Source: an uncultured Eubacterium sp. (GTDB lineage Bacteria; Bacillota; Clostridia; Lachnospirales; Lachnospiraceae). From it: a stretch of 26,260 bases of DNA. The stretch is taken from positions 1 to 26,260 of the forward strand of contig CALGGT010000056.1 of assembly GCA_937915825.1 (NCBI GenBank), written 5' to 3'. The translations under genes were made by a program, and so were the position numbers. Under the pieces are notes generated by a model. The model was not told the DNA's origin, ran no database searches, and worked only from the letters and a program-made list of their open reading frames with translations. Shown here in pieces: positions 15,843-23,032 of this stretch (position 1 is its first letter; the number at the start of each line of letters is the position of its first letter).

Positions 15843-16547
15843 TTATCCTTCTCCCGCTCCTATACATAAACAAACAAAGATCACTTGTTTGGTTCCGTGC
15901 TTCATTAGCGCATGCGCACATGCCTCCAATGTAGCACCGGTTGTGTAAATATCATCTACCAGCAATACGGTGTCATACCTACGGTTCAAACCACAGGTAA
16001 AACTTTTTTTCAGATTCTTAATCCTCTCTCCTACATCCAATGTTTTCTGAGGCGCGGTATTCACCGTTCTGGTTAAATAGTCCGCATCCATGGGGATTCT
16101 CAATTCCAGAGAAAGTTCCGACGCAAGGATTTCTGCTTGATTAAATCCGCGAAAACGTAATCGCTTTTCATGTACGGGCACCGGAAGGATCACATCCGGC
16201 ATTCTTTTTTGGATCCAATCCTTTGACTCTTTGGCAAGTTTTTTTCCAAAGGCTTTCCCCAGTTCCTGATCCCCATCGTATTTATAATGCTTCATAACTA
16301 ACTTCATCGAATCATCATATAAATACGGACCAAAACCTTCTTTCACCAAATACTCTCTGCGACTGCAATCAAAACAATATTCGACTCCCATGGATGTGAT
16401 CGGTTTGGAACACCGCTTGCATCTGGGCTCCGATATCCTGGGAAGATTCTTTTCGCAGGTTTGGCATACTCCCTGCTCCCCCGACTTTAAAATTCCATCG
16501 CAGATTCCACAACGTTTGGGGTACAACAATTCCCATAAAAAAAACAT
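15843..16547 (-). CDS. comFC: ComF family protein (zinc ribbon plus phosphoribosyltransferase fold)
   Basis: A 234-residue ComFC-like protein. Four CxxC pairs at C13/C16, C28/C31, C43/C46 and C58/C61 form the zinc-binding part. The C-terminal domain has the PRPP-binding signature LLVDDIYTTGATLEA (about 194-208). ComFC is required for DNA uptake during transformation in competent Gram-positives, where it works with the ComFA helicase; many non-competent species keep it too. No comFA is adjacent here; recD2 lies upstream instead. AAGGAG lies 8 bases before the ATG. A consensus promoter lies so close that the mRNA leader would be about a dozen bases. Confidence 0.9.
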   Translation of the reverse strand: MFFLWELLYPKRCGICDGILKSGEQGVCQTCEKNLPRISEPRCKRCSKPITSMGVEYCFDCSRREYLVKEGFGPYLYDDSMKLVMKHYKYDGDQELGKAFGKKLAKESKDWIQKRMPDVILPVPVHEKRLRFRGFNQAEILASELSLELRIPMDADYLTRTVNTAPQKTLDVGERIKNLKKSFTCGLNRRYDTVLLVDDIYTTGATLEACAHALMKHGTKQVIFVCLCIGAGEG

Positions 16548-16565
16548 ATCCCACTCTCCTTAATC

Positions 16566-16594
16566 ATTGTACCAAATATCTGAGTCACTGTCAA
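16566..16594 (-). promoter_or_regulatory. Consensus sigma-A promoter of comFC-glycosyltransferase
   Basis: On minus, TTGACA (16594-16589) and TACAAT (16571-16566) are exactly 17 bases apart. The predicted +1 near 16559 falls within the ribosome binding site AAGGAG (16561-16556). Confidence 0.85.
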
Positions 16595-16640
16595 AATTTC
16601 CACACGATTCTTATTCTCCTGGGATTCAGCCCGAGATTTT

Positions 16641-16712
16641 CCATTATTTCAACCCAATGGTTCGCCCCATGGTTCGCCCCATGGTTCGCCCGGTGGTTCG
16701 CTCAATGATTAT
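16641..16712 (-). repeat. 12-bp tandem repeat starting at the recD2 stop codon
   Basis: On minus, the unit ATAATCATTGAG (16712-16701), which contains the TAA stop, is followed by CGAACCACCGGG, CGAACCATGGGG twice, and CGAACCATTGGG (16700-16653). A decayed TTGAAATAATGG ends it (16652-16641). The first unit matches the last full unit at 8 of 12 positions. Confidence 0.88.
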
Positions 16713-18940
16713 CCCGAGGATCCGCCCATGAGTTCCATTAACCGTTTCTTTAAACTGGAATTTCGAACCTGACGCATCCGGTTGGATACCATGATCTCCA
16801 ATGTTTGACGATTTCCCACCAGCACCACACATTTTTTTGCCCGGGTAACAGCGGTATAAAGGAGATTTTTATTGGCTAACATCGGGGGCACATGATTTAA
16901 GGGTATCACCACCGCCGGATACTCACTTCCCTGGGATTTGTGAATGGTAATGGCATACGCCAATTCCAATTCCTCCAGATCCGAAAAGGTGTAAAGTGCC
17001 ATTTTATCGTCTTCAAAACGCACCGTTACCTCTTTGTTTAACAGATCGATCTCCTGAATTTCTCCGCAATCCCCGTTAAATACACCGGTCCCCTCAGATA
17101 TATGGATCCCGTGATACCCCTCAATGTGCCAGGCCATTTTATAATTGTTCTTGACCTGGATCACCTTATCTCCCTGGCGGAACAGAACCCCATGAGCCTC
17201 GATCTCAGGCTTATCTTCCTCCGGGGGATTCATAAACCGCTGCAGCACCAGGTTGCATTGATCAATGCCCAGATTCCCCTTGCGCATAGGCGTCAAAACC
17301 TGGACTTCATAGGGCTTGCAATGGGTATAGGAAGGCATGTTGTGCTGAACCAATTCCAATACGGTCCGTAAGGTTAAGGTGTCATTCTCTCGTTCAATAA
17401 AGAAGAAGTCCTTGCTGTCGTTGGTGATCTTTGGCATCTCTCCCGTATTGATCCGATGGGCGTTTATAATAATATCACTTTCCGCTGCCTGGCGAAAGAT
17501 CTTTGTTAACTTTACCACCGGGCAGGTCTCGGATTCAATCATATCACGCAGCACATTTCCCGGCCCCACGCTGGGCAGCTGATCCATATCGCCGACCAGG
17601 ATCAGATGCGCCCCCACCGGCACGGCCTTTAACAAACTGTGAAACAAAAGAAGATCCACCATCGACATTTCATCCACAATAATGGCGTCCGCCTCCAACG
17701 GATTGAATTCATCCCGTTCAAATCCGCTGTCCCGTTCCAAACTCCCATCCGGCTCCGCAGAAAATCCCAACATACGGTGAATGGTCTGCGCCTCTCTTCC
17801 CGTGGTCTCCGTCAAACGTTTGGCAGCCCTTCCCGTGGGCGCGCATAACAAAACCTCATTCCCATCTTCTTCCAACAGCGTCAGGATCTGGCGAACCGTG
17901 GTGGTCTTTCCGGTCCCCGGTCCTCCGGTTACCACAACTACACCGCTTGTCATCGCTGTTTGAATGGCTTCCAACTGTTTTCCTTCAATCTCGATCTTCT
18001 CTTCCTGCATCAAATGCTGCAGACGCTCTTCCCAGTGTTCTCCCATAGGAAACGTAACCCCTTTTAAGTCCCAAAGGATCCTGGCTATCGCTTTCTCCGT
18101 GTGATACAACCGGGTCAGATAAACCCGCCCTTCTTCCAGGCGGATCTCATGATCAAAACGCATCTCATCTAAAATATGAGAAAAATCCGACACTTCAATT
18201 CCCAGCAACCGGGTGCATTTTTCCTCCACTTCCTGTGCCGGAAGAAAAATATGACCATTGGCAGTCTCCTCGTTCAACACGTGACTGACCGCTGCCTTCA
18301 CCCGGTCATCCGCATCCGGCGCCAGGCCATTTTGCATGGCAATTTTATCAGCACTGATAAAGCCTACGCCGGAAATATCTTTGGCCAGGCGGTAGGGATT
18401 GTCACGGATCACCTCCATCACCTTCCCCCCGTAGAATTTATAGATCTTCACCGCCTGCTGGTTTCGGATCCCGTATTTTTGCAGAAAGATCATGGCATTG
18501 CGCATCTCGGTCTTTTCCAGGAATTGGGCGGCGATCTCTCTGGCTTTCCGGTCACTGATCCCCTTGATCTCACTTAACCGTTCCGGCTGTTCTTCCATGA
18601 TCTGAAAGGTTTGATCTCCGAATTTTTCCACGATCCGACCAGCCAGGGCGATCCCGATCCCCTTAATGATCCCGGAACTCAAATAGCGATACATAGCCTC
18701 TGAATCCTCTGGCGTTTTCACCGCGTATTCCTTTACCTGAAACTGTTCCTGGTAGATGGGATGGACGATCCTCTGCCCCTTCACACACAGATAATCCCCT
18801 TCCTCCACCGTGGAAAAATGCCCCACACAGGTTTCCAGAACGTCCCCCTCTTCTGCTTTTCCGGCCAGTTCCAACACGGTATATCCGTTTTCTTCGTTCC
18901 GGTAGACAATATGTTCTACGTAGCCTTCCCATTCCTCCAT
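16709..18940 (-). CDS. recD2: RecD2-type 5'-3' DNA helicase
   Basis: A 743-residue superfamily 1B helicase of the RecD2 kind, which acts without RecBC in DNA repair and replication-fork maintenance. The N-terminal region (1-80) is followed by tandem helix-hairpin-helix elements (IIKGIGIALAGRIVEKFG, IKGISDRKAREIA, ISGVGFISADKIA; about 90-200). Walker A GGPGTGKT lies at 339-346, Walker B DAIIVDEMSMVD near 415, and GDMDQLPSVGPG follows as motif III. The C-terminal part has YAITIHKSQGSEYPAVVIP and LLYTAVTRAKK. I start at ATG 18940, with GGAGGA 10 bases upstream; an upstream TTG (18949) is only 2 bases from that site. No separate promoter is evident. An unusual tandem repeat follows the stop. Confidence 0.95.
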   Translation of the reverse strand: MEEWEGYVEHIVYRNEENGYTVLELAGKAEEGDVLETCVGHFSTVEEGDYLCVKGQRIVHPIYQEQFQVKEYAVKTPEDSEAMYRYLSSGIIKGIGIALAGRIVEKFGDQTFQIMEEQPERLSEIKGISDRKAREIAAQFLEKTEMRNAMIFLQKYGIRNQQAVKIYKFYGGKVMEVIRDNPYRLAKDISGVGFISADKIAMQNGLAPDADDRVKAAVSHVLNEETANGHIFLPAQEVEEKCTRLLGIEVSDFSHILDEMRFDHEIRLEEGRVYLTRLYHTEKAIARILWDLKGVTFPMGEHWEERLQHLMQEEKIEIEGKQLEAIQTAMTSGVVVVTGGPGTGKTTTVRQILTLLEEDGNEVLLCAPTGRAAKRLTETTGREAQTIHRMLGFSAEPDGSLERDSGFERDEFNPLEADAIIVDEMSMVDLLLFHSLLKAVPVGAHLILVGDMDQLPSVGPGNVLRDMIESETCPVVKLTKIFRQAAESDIIINAHRINTGEMPKITNDSKDFFFIERENDTLTLRTVLELVQHNMPSYTHCKPYEVQVLTPMRKGNLGIDQCNLVLQRFMNPPEEDKPEIEAHGVLFRQGDKVIQVKNNYKMAWHIEGYHGIHISEGTGVFNGDCGEIQEIDLLNKEVTVRFEDDKMALYTFSDLEELELAYAITIHKSQGSEYPAVVIPLNHVPPMLANKNLLYTAVTRAKKCVVLVGNRQTLEIMVSNRMRQVRNSSLKKRLMELMGGSSG

Positions 18941-18974
18941 GCGTAACAAATCCTCCAGTCTCCCTAAATCTTGG

Positions 18975-19003
18975 AAAAAGCGCCCCGTAAAAGAGGCGCT
19001 TTT
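18975..19003. terminator. Terminator between mreB and recD2
   Basis: AAAAGCGCC (18976-18984) pairs with GGCGCTTTT (18995-19003) around a 10-base loop. The T-run is present on both strands. It would end the scfA-scfB-mreB transcript, at least in part, ahead of recD2. Confidence 0.85.
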
Positions 19004-19020
19004 ATTTCAATCGTCTTCAT

Positions 19021-19131
19021 GCTCCCCCAAACGCTATCTCTTGGATCCCCCTTCTTCCCCGCTCAGATCCCTGTGCATTTCTGCTTACATCCCCATTCAT
19101 TCCCGCTTACATCCCTATTAATTACCGCTTA
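19021..19131 (-). repeat. 22-bp tandem repeat starting at the mreB stop codon
   Basis: Four clear 22-base units, read on minus: 19131-19110 (starts TAAGCGGTAATTAATAGG and contains the last mreB codons and TAA), 19109-19088, 19087-19066 and 19065-19044. Each begins TAAGC or TGAGC and ends GGGAT(G/C). A fifth, 23-base and decayed, covers 19043-19021. The array fills the 3' untranslated region up to the terminator. Confidence 0.88.
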
Positions 19132-20092
19132 AAAATTCCACATATTTACCGGTTCCAATGGCAACTGCCGTTAACGGCTCTTCTGCTGTCATGGTGGTAA
19201 TTCCCGTCTTACTCTCAATCAACTCTTCCAGCCCATACAAAAGACTTCCGCCACCGGTTAGCAAAATACCGCGATCGGCAATATCCGCAGCCAATTCCGG
19301 AGGAGTCTTCTCCAACACGCTGTGAACCGCGTCTACGATCTGAAGGGTGGGATCCCGCAAAGCATCTTCCGTCTCCGAAGAAGTAACCGTAACGGTTTTC
19401 GGCAGACCACTTAACAAGTTTCTTCCTCTCACATCCACCTCTGCCACTTCTGCCCGGGGAAAGGCGGAACCGATGCGGATCTTAATATCCTCCGCCGTTC
19501 GTTCTCCGATCAGAAGGTTGTGCTCTTTTCGCATGTAACGCACAATGGCGTCGTCAAAATCGTCCCCGGCAATTTTAATGGAAGTGCTTACAACCGTACC
19601 GCCCAGGGAAATAACGGCAATATCCGTTGTTCCACCACCGATGTCTACGATCATATTTCCACAGGGACGGGTAATATCGATTCCTGCGCCAATGGCAGCC
19701 GCAATCGGCTCTTCTATGATCTTAACATCTCTGGCGCCGGCCTGGAACGCCGCATCCTCCACGGCTTTTCTCTCTACCTCTGTCACGCCGCTGGGTACGC
19801 AGATACTGATCAACGGCTTCCGAAATCTTTGTTTTCCTACGGCCTTTTGAATGAAATATTTTAACATCTTTTCCGTTACGGTATAATCCGAAATAACCCC
19901 CTGACGCAAAGGACGTACCGCCACAATATTTCCAGGAGTTCTTCCCAACATCAAACGCGCTTCCTCTCCAATCGCTTTTATTTGATTGGTATCTCTATCA
20001 AAAGCGACAACACTGGGCTCTTTTAATACAACGCCCTTGCCGTCAACAAATACTAATATACTCGCGGTTCCCAAATCGATCCCGATATCCAT
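19118..20092 (-). CDS. mreB: Rod-shape protein MreB/Mbl (bacterial actin)
   Basis: A 324-residue actin-fold ATPase that forms membrane-bound filaments directing lateral wall synthesis. Phosphate-1 loop GIDLGTAS (4-11), phosphate-2 loop IVDIGGGTTDIAVI (about 151-164) and the adenosine motif LLTGGGSLLYGLEELI (about 283-298) are intact. KGVVLKEPSVVAFD and LMLGRTPGNIVAVRPL are typical. It is slightly short, lacking a few N-terminal residues before DIGIDLG. Mbl and MreB cannot be told apart safely. No mreC or mreD follows, which is common for mbl-type paralogues. AAAGGAG lies 6 bases before the ATG. It stands 82 bases after scfB, so co-transcription is possible. Confidence 0.93.
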   Translation of the reverse strand: MDIGIDLGTASILVFVDGKGVVLKEPSVVAFDRDTNQIKAIGEEARLMLGRTPGNIVAVRPLRQGVISDYTVTEKMLKYFIQKAVGKQRFRKPLISICVPSGVTEVERKAVEDAAFQAGARDVKIIEEPIAAAIGAGIDITRPCGNMIVDIGGGTTDIAVISLGGTVVSTSIKIAGDDFDDAIVRYMRKEHNLLIGERTAEDIKIRIGSAFPRAEVAEVDVRGRNLLSGLPKTVTVTSSETEDALRDPTLQIVDAVHSVLEKTPPELAADIADRGILLTGGGSLLYGLEELIESKTGITTMTAEEPLTAVAIGTGKYVEFLSGN

Positions 20093-20174
20093 TTCAGACT
20101 CCTTTCTGGTCTAACGTCTGAGCGAACGTCTTTTTTCTTGTCTGCTCTCTTCCAACTGTATCTTTTTCTCACTT

Positions 20175-21596
20175 TTAGCAACGAACGGGCTCCATCCCGG
20201 AGCGTTCTGCCTCTTTTTCCGCTTCCTGTTCATCGGCTCTGGCCGCCTGAAGCATAATGGCGCACTCGATCCTCTTTCTTTGCAATTGACAGCCGATCTC
20301 GTAAGGGCTGTTAATATCGCCGTGCATATTGTAGGAATTCGCCGCACAGCCGCCGGAACAATAAAATTTGGCAAAGCACTCGCGACACTCTTTCTTGGCA
20401 TAAACATTACAAAGCTTGAAATTATCTCGAAGCTCGGTATTCTTCACCCCATCCCATACGTTGCCCATGCAGAAATCTTCATTTCCCACAAACTGATGAC
20501 AGGGATACAGATCTCCCCAGGGCGTTACCGCCAGATATTCCGTTCCTGCGCCACACCCGGATAAACGTTTATATACACAGGGACCTCCGGTTAAGTCCAT
20601 GATGTAATGGAAGAAGTGAAAGCCTCTTCCCTCTTTCTTTCTCTGGATCATTTCCCTGGCCAGTTCATCATAGCCTTCGCAGATCTTCGCGATATCTTCT
20701 TCTTTGATGGCATAATCCATGGATGGATCCGACACCACCGGTTCCACGGAAATCTGCTTAAATCCTTCATCTGCCAGACTCAGAACATCTTGAACAAAAT
20801 CCAGATTGTAATGGGTAAAGGTTCCTCTTACATAGTAACGATCCTGGTTTCGACTTTCCGCTACTTTCTTGAATTTATCAATGATCTGATCATAACTCCC
20901 TTTCCCGTCCCGGGTGGGGCGCATCCGATCATGAACTTCCCGGCGCCCGTCCACACTTAAAACAATGTTGTCCATTTCCTGATTGGCAAATTCGATCACC
21001 TCATCATCGATCAACACACCGTTGGTGGTCAGCGTAAAACGAAAGTGCTTGTCGTATTTTTCTTCCAGGCTTCTTCCGTACGCCACCAGTTTCTTTACCG
21101 TCTGAAAGTTTAACAGCGGTTCTCCGCCAAAAAAATCCACTTCCAGATTTCTACGGTTTCCGGAGTTTTGAACCAAAAAATCCAACGCCTTTTTTCCTAC
21201 CTCGTAGCTCATGATTCCGCAGGCCCCATGGTATTCGCCCTCGCCGGCAAAACAATAGGTACAAGCCAGATTACAAGCATGGGCCACATGTAAACACAGG
21301 GCCTTTACCACGGTTTGACGCTCCTTAAAGCGAATCACTCCGTCTTTATAAGTATCCGGAGTAAATAAAGACCCGTCACTCTTTAATTCTTCAATATCCT
21401 GAAACAGCTCATCCAAATCTTCCGATGTTACATTCTCATCGGAATAGCGCTCACAAATAATCTCCTTGATCTTCTCTTTTTCTGTATTCTCATACATGCC
21501 GATTACATCATAAGCTACTTCATCTACTACATGCACCGATCCGCTGTTCACATCTAATACAATATTGTAGCCGTTATTCTTATATTGATGTATCAT
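20175..21596 (-). CDS. scfB: Radical SAM SCIFF peptide maturase (thioether-forming, SPASM domain)
   Basis: A 473-residue radical SAM enzyme that builds Cys-to-Thr thioether links in the SCIFF precursor. N-terminal 1-85 is a recognition (RRE-like) region containing VLDVNSGSVHVVDEVAYDV. The radical SAM cluster motif is C108-x3-C112-x2-C115 (CNLACTYC). FFGGEPLLNF and LTTNGVLI follow. The C-terminal SPASM/twitch part holds many cysteines (SGCGAGTEYLAVTPWGDLYPCHQF, ECRECFAKFYCSGGCAANSY, IGCQLQRKRIEC) for two auxiliary iron-sulfur clusters. The best family start is ATG 21596 (MIHQYKNNGY), but AAGGAG lies 14 bases upstream; a TTG at 21608 is 2 bases from the same site. Poor spacing may hold translation low. 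The precursor gene scfA is immediately upstream. Confidence 0.94.
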   Translation of the reverse strand: MIHQYKNNGYNIVLDVNSGSVHVVDEVAYDVIGMYENTEKEKIKEIICERYSDENVTSEDLDELFQDIEELKSDGSLFTPDTYKDGVIRFKERQTVVKALCLHVAHACNLACTYCFAGEGEYHGACGIMSYEVGKKALDFLVQNSGNRRNLEVDFFGGEPLLNFQTVKKLVAYGRSLEEKYDKHFRFTLTTNGVLIDDEVIEFANQEMDNIVLSVDGRREVHDRMRPTRDGKGSYDQIIDKFKKVAESRNQDRYYVRGTFTHYNLDFVQDVLSLADEGFKQISVEPVVSDPSMDYAIKEEDIAKICEGYDELAREMIQRKKEGRGFHFFHYIMDLTGGPCVYKRLSGCGAGTEYLAVTPWGDLYPCHQFVGNEDFCMGNVWDGVKNTELRDNFKLCNVYAKKECRECFAKFYCSGGCAANSYNMHGDINSPYEIGCQLQRKRIECAIMLQAARADEQEAEKEAERSGMEPVRC

Positions 21597-21626
21597 GGTC
21601 TTTTTCAATTCTCCTTACATAAGCTG

Positions 21627-21658
21627 AAAAGGAATCGAGCTTGTTCGTGCTCGATTCC
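21627..21658 (-). terminator. Intercistronic hairpin terminator/attenuator between scfA and scfB
   Basis: GGAATCGAGC (21631-21640) pairs perfectly with GCTCGATTCC (21649-21658) around an 8-base loop. On minus it is followed by four Ts (21630-21627), so termination is probably partial. That would leave more scfA than scfB message. Confidence 0.8.
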
Positions 21659-21712
21659 ATTCTTTGCCGATTTTAAACTAAAGTCTCCGTTTGTTTTGCA
21701 TGACCAAAGATT

Positions 21713-21853
21713 CTATGCATGCTCACAAGTTTGATTCCCAACGGTACAGCTGGTCTTACAAGCTGACTGACAACTGGTTTGGCACTCGCCACAACCGCCG
21801 GTTTTTACGGTATCTTTTAAGTTTTTGGTCGTAAGTGTTCTGATTCTTTTCAT
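21713..21853 (-). CDS. scfA: SCIFF ranthipeptide precursor (six cysteines in about 45 residues)
   Basis: A 46-residue peptide: basic leader MKRIRTLTTKNLKDTVKTGG, then a core with six cysteines at 21, 24, 28, 32, 36 and 43 (CGECQTSCQSACKTSC, then TVGNQTCEHA). This matches the SCIFF family almost word for word; the family is nearly universal in Clostridia and always paired with its radical SAM maturase. Acceptor threonines lie between the cysteines. GAGGA lies 8 bases before the ATG, and a strong promoter lies upstream. The gene is 116 bases before scfB with a partial terminator between. The mature role is not established; signalling or metabolic control has been proposed for this class. Confidence 0.96.
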   Translation of the reverse strand: MKRIRTLTTKNLKDTVKTGGCGECQTSCQSACKTSCTVGNQTCEHA

Positions 21854-21889
21854 CTCTATCATCCTCACTTTCACTCACATTCTCAAATG

Positions 21890-21918
21890 AGTATAACATG
21901 GATTACAAAAAAATACAA
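21890..21918 (-). promoter_or_regulatory. Promoter of the scfA-scfB unit
   Basis: On minus, TTGTAT (21918-21913) and TATACT (21895-21890) have a 17-base spacer, and TGT directly before the -10 is an extended -10 motif. The leader is about 30 bases. Confidence 0.83.
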
Positions 21919-21928
21919 GGGGTTTTCT

Positions 21929-21988
21929 AAAAACTGCGTTACGATTCACAGCCAGCATGGCAGGAATCGTATCCAAATATCTTCGCAG
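21929..21988 (-). terminator. Terminator of the teichoic-acid-type operon
   Basis: Directly after the hydrolase stop, CTGCG/CGCAG (21988-21984 with 21938-21934), TACGATTC/GAATCGTA (21971-21964 with 21947-21940) and GCCA/TGGC nest into a long branched-looking hairpin. Five Ts follow on minus (21933-21929). It sits just upstream of the scfA promoter. Confidence 0.75.
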
Positions 21989-23014
21989 CTATTCCCTTTG
22001 AAACCATTGATTCATCCATTCTTCCATCAGGGCCCAATAACGCTCCGGCGCCTTTCGAAAGGATCCTACATGGGCCGCCTCCGGAAAGGATTCCCGACGT
22101 TTTATGCCGGCATAGGAATCGTAGATCGTTTGCAGCATTTCATAAGGAACAAAGCGATCTTCTTCCCCGTGGATCATCAGGATCGGAACCTTTGCCTTCT
22201 TCAATTGATTCACGGAAGACGCCTTCTTATATCCGTAGCCGTATTTCAGAAAATGAATGGCGTCACAGATCCAGATCAAAGGATAGGGCGGCAACCCCAT
22301 TCCCACTTTGATCTCCTCTAGGAATTCATCATAAACCGAGGTATAACCACAATCTTCAATGACAAATCTCACGTTCTCCGGGAGCGTTTCACCAGCGGTC
22401 ATCATTACCGTGGCACCACCCATGGAAACGCCGAACAATCCGATCTCCGCTTTCTCATCGTATTGTAGGATACGATGGATCCAGCTTACAATGTCCTTGC
22501 GCTCTTCCCACCCCATTCCGATGTGATCTCCTTCACTTAATCCGTGCCCCCTGGCATAGGGAAGGAATACGTGAACGCCTCTGGCATAAAAATCCAACGC
22601 CTGGCGGGATACATCCTGCAGTCTATGATTGCAATATCCGTGACAGATGATCATATAGCGATGGGTTTCCTGCTTTTGTTTTAGAAATCTCGCTTTCAAA
22701 TGGAGTCCGTCTGCGGTGGTCATTTCCCAGATCTCCGATTCCTTCTCGATTCTTTCCACCGGAACTTTAACGGAATCATGAACGGGATCGTCTTTTTGCC
22801 CCAGCCCTAAGATCTTTTTAAGCCCCCCTTTGGCATTGGCATTTAATACAAAATATTCCAGATAAAACGCCGTTCCGATCAGTAGAAAAAGGAGCAGGGC
22901 AAGTTCCACCAAAAGGCCTTTCCAGCCAGTCAAAACAACGATAAGAACCGTGATGAGCGCAAGAACGCCCCCCACAATTCCATTCCGGGTTTTAAAAGTT
23001 TTAGGATCCGGCAT
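21989..23014 (-). CDS. Membrane-anchored alpha/beta hydrolase
   Basis: A 341-residue alpha/beta hydrolase with two N-terminal membrane helices (about 11-30 and 33-58). The nucleophile elbow is GVSMGG with S197. The acid is probably D286 in HGEEDRFVP and the histidine H315 in EAAHVGSF. ICHGYCNHR (124-131) would carry the oxyanion hole. The pattern matches the YqkD/FrsA-like group of Firmicutes hydrolases, for which no substrate is established. It follows tarJ by 18 bases with AAGGAG 9 bases before the ATG, so it is the last gene of the operon. A role in trimming or decorating surface polymers is only suggested by position. Confidence 0.88.
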   Translation of the reverse strand: MPDPKTFKTRNGIVGGVLALITVLIVVLTGWKGLLVELALLLFLLIGTAFYLEYFVLNANAKGGLKKILGLGQKDDPVHDSVKVPVERIEKESEIWEMTTADGLHLKARFLKQKQETHRYMIICHGYCNHRLQDVSRQALDFYARGVHVFLPYARGHGLSEGDHIGMGWEERKDIVSWIHRILQYDEKAEIGLFGVSMGGATVMMTAGETLPENVRFVIEDCGYTSVYDEFLEEIKVGMGLPPYPLIWICDAIHFLKYGYGYKKASSVNQLKKAKVPILMIHGEEDRFVPYEMLQTIYDSYAGIKRRESFPEAAHVGSFRKAPERYWALMEEWMNQWFQRE

Positions 23015-23032
23015 CGCACACCTCTCCTTTTC

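Noticed and set aside
16644..16832. Open frame on minus with a GRTM repeat as a possible small repeat protein
   Set aside because: It is a frame shadow of the recD2 end and of the 12-bp array, with no start signals of its own.
16641..19131. Direct repeats as a possible CRISPR array
   Set aside because: Units are 12 and 22 bases, contiguous and without unique spacers; no cas genes are present.
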